A stretch of 64,000 nucleotides of DNA from Lumnitzera littorea. Taxonomy: Eukaryota > Streptophyta > Magnoliopsida > Myrtales > Combretaceae. The notes beneath the pieces were generated by a model that was not told where the DNA came from, did not search any database, and saw nothing but the letters and a program-made list of their open reading frames with translations. The DNA lies in the NCBI GenBank assembly GCA_024138015.1, contig JAMXBB010000006.1:77812627-77876626 (forward strand), given 5' to 3'. Each line of letters starts with the position of its first letter. Within the stretch, counting starts at the first letter, position 1. Positions 12,725 through 24,608 of the stretch are shown in pieces. A program made the translations under genes and the position numbers.

Positions 12725-13800
12725 TGCAAGTAATTTTTTTCTTCGGTGAATAAATACTTTCATTGAATAAAACTAGAAAAACCAACCACAAAAGTCACAT
12801 AGTCAAAACTACTTGAGGAATTATCCTCTCTAAGCACCGTCCATCTAGATAGTTCACTTGCAACATCTCTCTCTTAACAACATCAAAAATAAACTTAGGA
12901 ACATTAGTCTCAAACACAATAGGAAATATTCTTGAAGTCTTCTCTTTGCCAACATGTCAACAACTGAGTTTTTCTCAAAGCCGACCCAGTACAAACAAAA
13001 AGAATCAAAGAAAAGATGAGTGAGAATGACTGTTTAACAGAGTTGGATGACATAGTTTCATATCAACATTAGGATCTTGTAACCAATCAAAGGCTTGTTG
13101 TGAATCTATCTCTACAACAACATTCTTCTTTCTAAGCTTCTTAACTAAGATAAGTCCTTTATTTACTACCCATAGCTCTACCTCCAGTAGGGAAGCTCTT
13201 TTGATGTGTTTCTAAAGCCTTCCCAATACCCTTTCTTGATCATCACACACTATCTCACCTAAACCTGCCTTTATACAATTCTCACCTGAGGCTTCATCAT
13301 AATTAATTTTTATCCATCCCTTCTTAGGCTTTTCCCATAAACCTTCAAATTGTTTACCACTAGATCTCAGGCACTTTGCCCTATTAATAACCTACCATTC
13401 ATGTGCTTCTACCCGAATTCTTTCGATACAATCTTCCACTATCTTTTCTAGGTTAAACACTCTTCTATTCTGCTCCCTCCATATACCTCTTAGTGCAAAC
13501 AAGACTAAGGACTCTACTAGCATATTTGAATGATTCCAACTCTTCCTTTTCCATTTGGTGCTCTTCAAAATTCTCTTCTCAAAATTTGCAAAGTCCATCA
13601 TAAAAGAGCTTGTTTTGACACATAAGTTGTTCCAAAGAGATATAACCTAGCTTTAGTTATAGAAAATGTGTGGGATACTTTCTTATTCAGCTTTGCATAG
13701 AGGACATTCATTTCCAAAGCTCATACCAACCTGAACATGATTATCATTAGTAGCAAGCCAATTGTACAATATTTTCCATACTAATATTATGTCATTAATT
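12725..13800 (-). pseudogene. LINE retrotransposon C-terminal remnant (zf-RVT and RNase H)
   Basis: Reverse-strand coding remnant of a plant non-LTR retrotransposon. Reading from about 13800 downward, the zf-RVT domain appears first (WKILYNWLATNDNHVQVGMS, then NECPLCKAE and ESIPHIF), then the linker (GIWREQNRRVF), then an RVT_3-type RNase H domain (KPKKGWIKINYDEASG, then IKAGLGEIVCDDQERVLG, LLEVELWVVNKG, VVVEIDSQQAFDWLQ). The D-E-D acidic residues of RNase H are all visible. Stops interrupt both domains (after CKAE and after LGRL), so it is dead. The endonuclease and RT parts that would lie above 13800 are absent, and the sequence becomes unrelated AT-rich DNA, so the remnant is truncated at its 5' side as is common for LINEs. 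The 3' side fades out near 12725 without a clear poly(A). Confidence 0.82.
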
Positions 13801-14118
13801 TAGTGTAATTAGTATTTGTGTAATATTATCTATTTCAATGGTAAACATGCAAATTTGTCTAATTTCAACTAAACCATAATTACTTTGAAAACTAAACTAT
13901 TTAAAAAAAGAAAAAACCTAAACATAAATCCCATTTAAATCACAAAAATGAAGAATATCTTATGTACAATCCTACTAAATAAATAATGAATAGAAGAAAG
14001 AAAATTCCAAGTTAACCTTTAGCCTAAAACTTGAAAGAACCCTTGCGATTTGATTTTAGTGATTATCCCAAGTAAATGCTTACCCAATAAAAGAAACCAA
14101 CAAAACCAAATAAAAATT
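13801..14118. other. Intergenic AT-rich spacer
   Basis: No gene or repeat recognised between the LINE remnant and the MITE. Confidence 0.4.
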
Positions 14119-14477
14119 AGGGAAAAATACAAATAAATCCTCTAAACTTTAATTAGGTGTAGATTTACCTCCTAAACTTTGAAAATATAGTTTTTAATCT
14201 TTTAAATTTTAATAAATTGACAAATAACCTCAATAGATTAAGAATAACTTTTTTAAATTTTGATTTTGGTGTACAAAATACCCCGTTAATTTATCAAAAT
14301 ATACTTTAAGACTTGTTAAACTTAACCATAATGTGACTATTTTTAATTAAAAAAAGGAAATGTCCTTTATATTGATAATTTATCAAAGTTTAGAAGATTA
14401 AAAACCACACTTTGAAAGTTTATGAGATTAATTTCATACCTATGTTAAAATTTAAAGGGGTTGTATGCAATTTCCCT
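14119..14477. mobile_element. MITE with long terminal inverted repeats
   Basis: A 359-bp element with ends AGGGAAA...TTTCCCT. The inverted arms (about 110 bp each) carry CTCTAAACTTTAATTAGG against the reverse complement CTCATAAACTTTCAAAGTG, and a matching TTTTTAATCTT(C/T)TAAA segment. This arrangement (a G-rich end followed by CCTCTAAACTTT units) is common in plant MITEs, often of Mutator-like type. Flanks read ATAAAAATT on the left and TAAAAAATT on the right, a possible imperfect 9-bp target duplication. There is no transposase. Confidence 0.75.
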
Positions 14478-15960
14478 TAAAAAATTTAAGAAAAACATAG
14501 AAAGAACACATGTAATTCATGAAGGATAAACATAAAATGATAATTGAACATTGGTTTTACTACATCATCCATAAAATAATAAGTTCCAAAGTGTTATTAA
14601 GAAATAGAAAGTGATTGTTTTCTTATATAATATCTATAAAATAAGCAACTATTCTCTTGCGTACTAAAAATGTGAATTGTTATCTTGTGTAACTATATCA
14701 AAGCCATTTTAGTTTTAATGTATAATTCGTTAAGGATAGACATAATACTTTTTTTGCTTGTATAAGGATGAAAATATAATAGAGGACATATAATAAATTA
14801 GAGCATAAGATCCATAATTAAAGATGAATTGAGTATTGCAAAATTAGCTTTTAGTAAATGTGAACTTTTCTTGTGAAGAAAGAATTGAGCATCAAATTGG
14901 TTAATATCAATTTGTTAGGCCACTAATAGGCATACTTAAAAATAAATCATAGGGGAAAAAGAGAGGAAAAAATCCAACGTTAGATGTTATAAAAGGAATT
15001 GTTAAAAATTTTGTAACATTTGTTGATTGCCTATTGGTTTTTCATTTTTTTTTTCTTTCTTCAACAAATTAACTTGCTTTGAAGTAGTATTTTGACATGG
15101 AGAAGATATGTTCCATAGGCATTGATTAAACCAACGAAAATTGTTGCTGGGGAAAAAAAAAATCAACAAAGACGGAGATAATTAGTGAGAAGGTGGTTAG
15201 ATTAGTGGATTGTTACAATCTATATGTCTAATTTACTCTAATAACTAATATAGAGTGGATTAAAAATTATTAGCTAAAGATCTATTTATAAGATCTTTGG
15301 AGAAGAGGGAAAAAAATACTATTGAGACATAAAAATTGCCACTAGATTGTTAATATTATAGTGATTTTGAAATATTGACTACTCAATAATCACAAATTGC
15401 AAAGTACGACAATTGACTTCTCATATTCCCCAAAAAAAAAAAATGTAGAAAACTTCCTTAGGCCTCACTACTCCATGCTTGCAAATTGTAAATTGAATTC
15501 TCATCTTCCCCTAAAATTATAGAAAACTTTGTTAAATTTTGGTTGTTCATAAAAAAAAATAAAAAAGAAAATAAATCTGATGTTAGGAGAAAAAAAGAGG
15601 GACATTCATAGGATTTCATAATAAAAAATTGAATGGAAACAAAAATAAAGTGCAAGGGAGAGAAGTGATAGTAGAAGAAAAGTTAGTTATCTAAACGAAA
15701 CCGTAGAAAGAAAAGAGGTACTAATAGGTTTAAAAAAAAAAACCTTCATTGTCATAAAAAGATTATGTAATGAGTGGATGTTTAAATATAATAGCAAAAA
15801 GAAAGTTGAAACTAGACATGATATAATTGATGTGATTGAACTTAATATTAAATGATATAATTACTGATATAATAAATATTAAATGATAAAAAATGGGAAT
15901 AGAAATAAATAATGCAATAATTCTTATTCATTTAGTAATAATAGATAACGAAAATAATGG
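14478..15960. other. Intergenic sequence with a small duplicated segment
   Basis: No gene seen. A stretch at about 15391-15451 (CAAATTGCAAAG..., CTTCTCATATTCCCC, TAGAAAACTT) is repeated at about 15480-15531, suggesting a local duplication of ~55 bp. The minus-strand frame at 15458-15655 covers the second copy and A/T runs and has no recognisable domain. Confidence 0.45.
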
Positions 15961-16266
15961 GGAGAATTACAACGAAAGGGATCAATGTTTGGGGATGAGT
16001 TCAAATAGGGGATCAACATTTTAAAATATTTAAATAAGAGATTAATGTTTCATAAAGTGATTTAAATAAAGGATCAACGTTTCACAAAGTGATTCAAATA
16101 ATTTTATGGATTATCTATTATGAATCCTTCCTTTTAACCACTTTGTGAAACGTTGATTCTTATTTTAATTTTTTGAAATATTTATCCCTTATTTAAACTA
16201 TTTTGAAACATTGATTTCCTATTTGAATTTACTCTCAAATGTTGATTCTCTCTGTTGTAATTTTCC
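15961..16266. mobile_element. Foldback element built of ~31-bp units
   Basis: Left arm 15961-16100 and right arm about 16131-16266 are inverted copies (GGAGAATTACAAC against the reverse complement GGAAAATTACAAC). Each arm is itself a series of about four imperfect ~31-bp units of the form GGGATCAAYGTTT...CAAATA (unit starts near 15978, 16009, 16038, 16070). A ~30-bp spacer separates the arms. No transposase is present and no convincing target duplication was found. Confidence 0.7.
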
Positions 16267-17035
16267 AAAAAAAAAATGGAAATTAAATATGAAAAAATAT
16301 CATGATTTGAGAAAACAATTTTGAAAATAACCTAATGATAGCACAAAAAGATTGGATGTAAAAATGAAAAGCACTTCCAAAACTATATATTATAATATGA
16401 TTTCCAAATTTTGGAACCTAAACTTTGTAATACAGGGGAATTACATTAAAATCTATAGAAAAATTTTATTCATTTAATTTTTATATTGTAAAATTTCTTA
16501 GCTAAGTTACCTAATCACTTGCCGATATTCTCCAAAATACTTTTGACTAATATATTCATTAACTTGGTAATTTTGATAATTTAATCACATATTTCTTATG
16601 GAGGCATACATTGTGAACTTGATAATATTGTATAAACTTTCCTAGAAAAAAATTAATCCAATCCTACAACAAATAATGGATATTTGAAGTAATACAAAAG
16701 AAAAGATGGAACTCTAATCAACAACAAAGGAATATTGGAAGAAATGAGTAAAGAGAAATAGAGTGATTGTAAAAGAAAAATGAGACATGCAAAAGAATGG
16801 AGGATGCAATATTTTAAGGCTCTTACTTTATGTATGCACAAATAAATTTAGGCCTTAAGCATGTTTTAGGTAAAAAAGATTGTATTTTGTTATATTAAAG
16901 ATTATTAGTGAAGAATCTTTATAAGGTGAGTGTAGTTTTTGGGTGCATTGTATCTCCGAATTTGTGTATATCTTAGAGTAGAAATTCTAAAACGGATATA
17001 AGATGAAGATGTTATATCCTATTCCTATACCCAAC
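16267..17035. other. Intergenic flank of the Tat element
   Basis: No gene recognised. The last five bases, CCAAC (17031-17035), form the left copy of the Tat element's target-site duplication. Confidence 0.4.
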
Positions 17036-17578
17036 TATTGATAAGGCCCTTTGAACATGGGCCTCTTAGGTTAGTGGCAACCTAATTGGGTTCATGTCCT
17101 AGGTTGTGCCTCTTCGAACTAAGCTTTTCCACCTTTATGGTCGACCTTAGTTAAAGCCTATATCACAACCTGCTCAACTATAATGGTTATTTACTACCAA
17201 AAGACTACGGATAAGGCTGAATGACCAAGTCAATAACTACTTCCTACATTATCGATCACGTTAGACATTTGGGCTCCATTACCCATTGCTTATGAATGTG
17301 GCTTTTACCTACTAACTCTTCTCTAACTACTAGCTCCATTTCTCTATAAATACAAAGTTATCACTCAACAGTGAATCACTTGATACTTTGCATACTAAAG
17401 CCTGCTATTTATCTTTTAGCACTTTTATTTTCCTTACACATTAATCTAACTTAAGCATCGAGTAACCATGCTAGATAACCCCCCGATACTCCTCACCGTT
17501 CTTTGTCTTGTAGGCTCACACAGTTATGTGAGACCCAATCTCGACTAAATCTCTACTAGCCAATATCTAGAGATGACA
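17036..17578 (+). mobile_element. 5' LTR of the Tat element
   Basis: 543 bp, starting TATTGATAAGGCCCTTTG and ending GAGATGACA. It aligns along its length with 49782-50322. Shared landmarks include GAACATGGGCC, ACTAACTC, TATAAATA, CTAACTTAAGCAT, TTGTCTTGTAGGCTCA and GCCAATATCTA. The divergence between the two copies looks substantial (roughly one change in five to seven bases by eye), which means an old insertion. Confidence 0.9.
17345..17352 (+). promoter_or_regulatory. TATA box in the Tat 5' LTR
   Basis: TATAAATA, well placed to drive the gag-pol transcript. The matching site in the 3' LTR (near 50093) has decayed to TATAATTA. Confidence 0.6.
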
Positions 17579-17600
17579 TTTGGTGCGATCTATAGGAAAC
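17579..17600 (+). promoter_or_regulatory. Primer-binding site of the Tat element
   Basis: TTTGGTGCGATCTATAGG follows the LTR directly and corresponds to the TTTGGCGCCGTCTGTGGG sequence usual at this spot in Tat-type elements. The differences are mostly transitions. Confidence 0.65.
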
Positions 17601-18420
17601 TAATCCAATCTCCTACCCGAATACACATTAAACACTCACTTAGACACCAACCTTGATTGCTAGCCTATAAACTTTACAAATTTAGGTTTTTGAATATAAA
17701 GTCAAACTCAAGTATTGTAGGCAATTTCCCTAAGTCGATAGAGTCGATAAATTTAAAACTGATTAAAATTTTAAATTTAAAATCTAAAACGAATATGAAA
17801 AACCTAAATTTATTAATCAAAATCTTATCTCATATAAAAACCTTAAATCCTATTACCTGTAATTATAAGAGATTGAACTTAAACTTAGTCAAAACCCTAA
17901 AACTAAAGTTCTAAGCTTATAAAAGATATAAATTTATCCCAATAGTAATAAAGACCTAATTGGATACAATTACTGATTCATATGCTTAATCGCCTAAAAT
18001 CTTATACAAACGACTAGAGATAACTCCTAAATATTTATAAATGTAAAGACTGAGTTATTTAATTATTTTGAGTTAATTTTACTACATATTTGATGTTTAT
18101 ATACTTAATGGTATACATTAATTTTATATTCCATATTTCTTTCCATAATTATGTTATAAATTATTTCAATTACCACTTAAAAGTTAAACACACTTTTAGA
18201 AAAGTCAAACTGATATTTTGTAATTTTTTTCCCTTTTCCCTTTTTCTTTTTCCTCTTTCTTTCCTTTCTTTTTTCTTTTCCTCCTCCACTTTGTCATGGC
18301 AAACTCACGGTTGCCAAGTGTGCTTGTGTTTTTCCCATGTGATCAAATTGTATCTAATTAATAAGATAAGATAAGTTGACTTTTCTTCCAAACTTTATCT
18401 TGTTTTCTTTTTTTTTTTTT

Positions 18421-19836
18421 TGTTAGATATCTCTCATAACATTTTAATGATAATAAAAGGGTTAAAAGCTAATGAATCTTTAAGAGTGTAGGCTTACAGA
18501 AGGTTTTTCAGAAACTATATTTTCGCATATTTAAGTCACATTCAAAAGCTTATTCAGAAACTTCAAACTGTTTGAAAATAGACTATTCTGGAAAGTTTTC
18601 AGAAAGTATTACAGAAGCTTTTATAAAAAGAATTCGTACAGCTCTTCAAAAGTTTGTTTAGAGACTTCTAAGGAAAGAAGGCTAATACTCTTCAGAACGT
18701 TATTCAGAAGGTAAGTGTGAAAACTTATGTGAAATATTAATTTTAATTAGATTTAGATTATTCAAGACTTAGCTCCACTAGATTAAGTGTATTAGGAAAA
18801 TACATTTAATCTCGTTTCACTCAAGATGGAATCATGATCTTTAGGGATTTATTTTAAGAGAAAATATATTTGGATAAATTAAGATATGTATAAGAATGGA
18901 CAAGGATAAGTTGATTTAGATTTTATGGGATTTTAAATCTTGAACACAAGGCTTATTCGGAAATAGCTAACGAAAGCTAATCTTTTCAAAATCAAAACAG
19001 AAGCTTATCCGATGGTTACGATTTGAAGTTTATCTAATCTAAACAAATTAAGGAGAGTTGTTTTGAAATTCAAATTACTGAGATCTTCTCGTAAAAATAT
19101 CCATGGAATTATCTAGAATAACTAACGGCTGGATAATTGTAGAAGTGAAGAAAATCTTCAGTCTTTTTAGCCATTGGAAAAAGTCAATATAAAAGGAAGA
19201 AAGATTCAAAACGTTAAGATACACAACTCTAAAGAAATACTATCGCTACACAAAAAAATTCTTGATCATTTTTTTTCCTTCTGAAAAGCTTTAGAAAGTT
19301 ATTCAGATACTTCTTCAGAGAGCTACATTGAATCAAAGTTCTACAACAAAGTGCAACTTCTTTCAATTGCAAAATTATTTGAGACTTGTACTTTTGTTCT
19401 CATTTGTAATCTCAATATTGTATTGTAAAGAAAAGATAGTTTGTACAATGTATATCTGTATTAGCCTAGATTGTTGAGATAGATAAGTAGAGCAGAGTAT
19501 TGTAAAGTCATTGTGACAAATGCTTATAATTTGTTTGTGATTTGTTTTAGTGGATCAAGTGGAATGGCACCAGTAAAGTAGATCGGGTCTCCAGCAGTAG
19601 AACTAAAAGAGAGTAGCAGACAGAAGGTCGAAGCTCTATAAAATCTTTGCCTGATTTTCTCTTTCCTTACACTCTTTTAATTTTGTTTATTATCTATTGT
19701 TCATTGAATCATTAAATTATCACTGTTCACCATTATAAGTTATTAAGAATGGTAACTTCATTTTTTAACAAAAAAGTTTTCGAAAATTTAAAAATATCAA
19801 TTCACCCTCCTCTTGTTATCTTATACGAGACTAACA
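18421..19836 (+). mobile_element. Copia-like solo LTR nested in LTR-A
   Basis: 1416 bp with termini TGTTAG...CTAACA and an exact TTTTT target duplication (18416-18420 and 19837-19841). The 3' end AAATATCAATTCACCCTCCTC followed by TTGTTATC resembles the U5 end of many plant Ty1/Copia LTRs of the Sirevirus type; that assignment is from memory of the motif only. There is no internal domain, so it is a solo LTR. TTCAGAA occurs five times within 18507-18709. Confidence 0.82.
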
Positions 19837-21597
19837 TTTTTCTTTTTCTTTTTCCTTACTATTCTCTTTCCTTTCAGCTGCATGTATACCCATACACTAT
19901 CACTTTCTTTCACCCTTTTCTAAGACACAAAACACCAAAACAAATCCTAATTTTGTATTGAATCAATCAACCACTTGTTTCCTCTCTTCCTACCTTCTTC
20001 CTTTTGATTTTTCTCTTATTTTTCTTAACTAACAATCAATTAACATTTCCACAACTTAACCCATATTTCATCATCATTTTATTGTTAGTCAAAAAGGAAG
20101 TGGGAAGCTACAACCTCAAGGACTTTACAATTAAGTAATTCAAGTTTGATTATGTTACCTTAATCTTTCTTTATAGTATTAGTTTGAGTATTTTCTTATG
20201 TGGCTATGTGATTAGTATCTTTTGTATGAAAGGATATCTTGTAGGAAATATATGTATTTTAGCATCCTTATAGTGAAAATTAAAGAAATATGTATTTGGT
20301 TGTGTGTATTGTACCTTATATTTATGTATTTATATATGTATGTACTTAAATATACTCAACTATATGTATGCATACATATTATATTCATATAGCTATGGGT
20401 ATATATATTTACGAGTTACATATAAATAGTACACATAGATACATATAATAATAAGGATATTTTATTTGATCATACATATATGTAAGATATACTATGAAGT
20501 AGTATAAACATGTATGTGTATATGTATAAGTATAAGTATATGTATAATATTAGTATAGTTTAAGCATAATATATGTAAATATTTAAAACATGCAAGTACA
20601 AGTGTATTAATATCTTAATTCCTAAAGTAAGCTAACAAGTAAATATACACATATACATATAGACATGGACCATAACATTAAAGGAAAAGTAAGAATTCAT
20701 TTTCAATAATTAATAAATTATAATAATATATAAGTATATAGTAATATTACAAATTGGGAAAAATGTAAAAATTAAGAGAATTTCGAAAATTGACATGTAG
20801 GCCAATAGGGAGTTGCCACATTAGCACCCCTAATTGTTTAATTGAATTCGCAAAGTATAAAAATAATAAGAAAATAATAATAATTAATCAATTAGAAAAT
20901 TACAATAATGATAAAAAGTGATATAATTAGGGATTTAAGCTTAAAATAGTGAAATAAAGAAACTATTATAAAATAGACCTAAAAATAAGAATAATTCAAA
21001 AACATAAAATTTAGAAATTAATGAAATCATAAATCAATAAATAAAAGCTTAAAATAATAATTTTAAATTATGTGGATCATAATAATGAAATTCGTAATAT
21101 TTTAGGTATATAATGAAAAATGCAGATTTCAATATCTAAAACAAACCCCGCTACCTGAAAAGTATGTCCAAAAATCATAAAAATTAACTATAAGTTCATA
21201 AAAATTAGAGTTAAGAAGAAAAAGTTGTACGTGATTTAAGATTTAAGAAAAGTTAAGGGATATAAGTAAATTGATTAAGTTATTTAAGTGTTATGGCTTT
21301 GTAAATAATTAATTAGGATAAAACCTCAACCAAATAAAGAAATATCTAAATGTAATTATTTACAAGTGTATACGTAAATTTTATTATAGAGGAAAACCGA
21401 TTAACATCTACTATAAAGTATTGATAAGACATAATTACAAGACACAAAAGTTATTCAAAAAGTCAAAGTCCTAGACATATGCATACATCCTTAAAAGTCA
21501 AAGTATTTTAAAGAAGATATGTTTTTATATGTATAAATAATTAAAAATATAAAATGTAATAATGATATTATATAAAACAACAACAATTATAACAACT

Positions 21598-21645
21598 AAT
21601 AATAATAATAATAATACTGATGACAATGATGATGATGATAACAAT
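21598..21645. repeat. (TAA)n and (GAT)n microsatellites
   Basis: TAATAATAATAATAATAATA followed by GATGATGATGATAA inside the minus-strand LTR-A. Confidence 0.85.
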
Positions 21646-23639
21646 AGTATGGGATCATAAATCTACGATAATTAAAAGTAAGTATATTTATATATGTATG
21701 TATGCTAGTGCAATATGTTCTTAAAATAATACTATATTATGATCAAGTTAGAGTTTTCATTATTAAGCTGGTTATTTAAATATATAATTTCAAGATTTTC
21801 TACCCAACTTTATTACTTTACCTGACTTGTACTGTTACACTACTATGTATTTTACTATACATGAGTACTATAAATAAATTACACTATAATAAAATATCAA
21901 TACAAAATTTACAAATAGTTAGATAATCTAAACATGTATAATATTTAATAAGTTATATATTATTACTCATAAGATAAAGTAATACTTCCTATTTATTGCA
22001 ATAAATAACTTAGATGATGTAAAATATCCTTAAAAGTTTTAACTAAATTATATCGTTAAAGAAGTACACTCAAACTCGATAAGAACTAGCCATAAAAATG
22101 CAAAGATTTATGGTAAAACTAAAAAATTATATAAGATTCAAAACTTATTAAGTGGAAAGGGAATTATAAGTAAGTAGTAAGTTGATTAAGTCATTTAATA
22201 CTACATTTAGACACTTATTAGGTTTTTTTTTTTTTTTTTATTTATCAAGAGACACTGATCATAAGGGTGAGCTACCCGTTGATTGCTAAGATGTATATCG
22301 GCTTTGGTCAAGTGAGTACTCTTGATGGCTTTATACTTGTTTTGTGCTTGTAATTAGTGCATCTAAATTTTATATATTAATAAATTAATGGTTGAGGTTC
22401 GGGAATATGCATGTGATTGAATACTGTTTGCTTGTTGTGCAAAATGTAGTTAAATATGGTAACTGAAGAATTGATTGTATAATTATTCTTTACATGATTT
22501 GAGTGGTTTGATAATATTGGTTGATTAACTAATAAACTGATTTAATTATATTCAACTTATCTTAAATTAAATGGATCATGTATAAGCATGAACATTGCAT
22601 ATAATGTTCCAATTATCACCTTATGTGGATGGTAATGAAGGCCCTTGGAGGGATGGGATCACTATATGATTTGATTAGTACAGTATAAAAGCATTGATAT
22701 AACAAGACCTTACTCTTAGCTCATGGACTTACTCGGTGCTAGAGACACTAATTGTGGGCGGCTAGGGGTTGAGTCTAAAAGCCACCGCTTAGGGTGTGAG
22801 TGTGGATCGCGAAGGTCACCTCATCACTAGACTTAAGAATTTGTAAACTACTAGATTTTGGAAATAGAAACATATTTTGTGAAATATGGAATTTCTATAT
22901 ATGGTTAAAAACTTAGGCACTAGAAACCAGTTGTGATTAGTGCCAACAAATCTCCAACTCTTACTTCGGAGGGTATTAAATTTAATGTTATATGCAGCAC
23001 TGGTCAACTGTAAATATTGTTTGACATACTGTTTGTTTATACATTCATATGGTTGTTAATAAATTGTTTGATAATTTGCTTACTAGTATAGTATGAAAGA
23101 TATCTCACTAAGCTGTATAGCTTACTTCCCAATAGTTTTTCTTTGTAAGTTGATAGATAACTAGGCATGGGTTAAAAGCCGAACGTGAAGTACCAATGTT
23201 AAGATGTCTTAGAAGGTAGAGTCTGAAGATAGATTATATAGTTGATTTATAACATTAGATGTAATTACTATTCTTGTTCCTAAATTATGTAACTTCAGTT
23301 AGTTTAAATTTTAGGACTTTATTACCTGATCTTATCATTTGGTAAGGGATACTGATTCTCTATGGTTTTGAGTAACTATAGAATATTGGATATTTATAGT
23401 TATTTATATATTACAATAAGTTAATAAATTAAAAATTGGAAACCTTAATAACTAATTAATTAGAGTTTTGTAATCTTTAACTTAGAAGGTGGTTTTCGTA
23501 TCATGGGTATACATATGATAGGAAAACTTTGAATCCTATTAGACCCCCTTTAGGGTCATGACATAGCACATCTTACATTGATATTCTTGAGAATAACTAG
23601 TTAGTGAACAACCAACCTATTGAAAGCCAAACCTTAGCT

Positions 23640-24608
23640 ATGGAGATGCTTAAACAGTGCTTATAACACTTAGGGTACTTGCTTGAGGAGTTTGCTACCC
23701 AAAACAAGTTGCTTTACACTTATCTTGAGGACATCAAAAGGCGGAGTACATAGGCCCATCCATTTGAAGCTTTTGATGCTTGCATTGGCCAAAATAACCA
23801 ACAACAGTAATAGGAAAATGACAAGGATCAACAACTCGATCCCCTATTGTAGGAATAGCCAACGTAGCTTACAGCTACCCCCGACTGCACCCTTGCTGGT
23901 AATAAGCAAGTGGCCGACTCCCATTAAGTATTGGCACACTTTACAATACATCAAGCTCACCTAACAGATAATGCAGATCTCAATGAGCTCTACGTAATTG
24001 TAAGAAGGCTCTTTGAGCAGTAGGGGAATAAGGCAGCTGACAACACTGAGTTGGTCACTAGCAACAAAAACCCTTTCACTAGGGGTATCTAAGATGAAAT
24101 GTTGCCTTTGAATAGCAAGCTTCTTATCCTAAACCAGTACGATGGCACTGGTGATCCTAATGATCACCTCCTCTACTTCCTTACCCACATGAACCTTCAT
24201 GGTCATGGGGATACCATTATATGCAAGGCTTTCCTAGGTACATTGAGGAAAGCAGCTCAAACGTGGTTTAACCACCTGCTCGAGAACTCCATCGGCTCCT
24301 TTGAAGAGCTAGCACAGAGGTTTAGCCTCTACTTTAAGGCTAGTAAGCTCCTGTCTAAGAACACATCATCCTTATACTTGATAAGGTAGAGTGAAGGGGA
24401 GACTCTACGTGAATATGTGGCTTAGTTTAATAATGCCGTAGTTGAGATCCCTCAATTGGATAAGGGAGAAGCAGTGCATGCTGCGCAACTTGGCATACGA
24501 CCTTCAAGAGAGTTCTTTCACTCATTTATGAAGAGTAAGTTAAAGACCCCGGTCGAATTCTAGAATAATGACCAAGAGGACAACATTTGTGCCAAGCATG
24601 AAAGCAAC
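23640..24608 (+). pseudogene. Tat gag, N-terminal and core part
   Basis: Retrotransposon gag of Tat type, the structural capsid protein. From ATG 23640: MEMLKQCL, then LLEEFATQNKLLYTYLEDI, later NPFTRGI and DEMLPLNSKLLILNQYDGTG, then DPNDHLLYFLTHMNLHGHGD, CKAFLGTLRKAAQTWFNHLL and SIGSFEELAQRFSLYFKASK. The YDGTGDPxDHL and WFxxL motifs are those of the PF03732-type gag domain. At least six in-frame stops (for example after KQCL and LIR) kill it. The coding sequence is cut at 24608 by LTR-A insertion and resumes at 31957 after the repeated target (GCAAC/CCAAC). Upstream it is separated from its own PBS by LTR-A minus 17666-23563. Confidence 0.88.

Larger units (their letters stand above)
17666..23563 (-). 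mobile_element. LTR-A, minus strand, inserted in the Tat leader
   Basis: Plus-strand edges are TATAAACTTTACAAATTTAGG (LTR 3' end, read backwards) and TAGGGTCATGACA (LTR 5' end). Flanks TAGCC (17661-17665) and TAGCA (23564-23568) make a target duplication with one mismatch. Inside are the conserved block at about 21157-21236, the TATG-rich zone at 20320-20530 and the box near 23340-23400. It contains the Copia-like solo LTR 18421-19836. Without that it is about 4.5 kb, longer than the 3.5-kb copies. The extra length lies largely in the segment 21310-22250, which is also present at 56250-56950. Confidence 0.85.

Noticed and set aside
22201..22245. Poly(T) run as a possible retroposon tail
   Set aside because: It lies inside LTR-A with LTR sequence continuing on both sides and no target duplication, so a simple T expansion is more likely.
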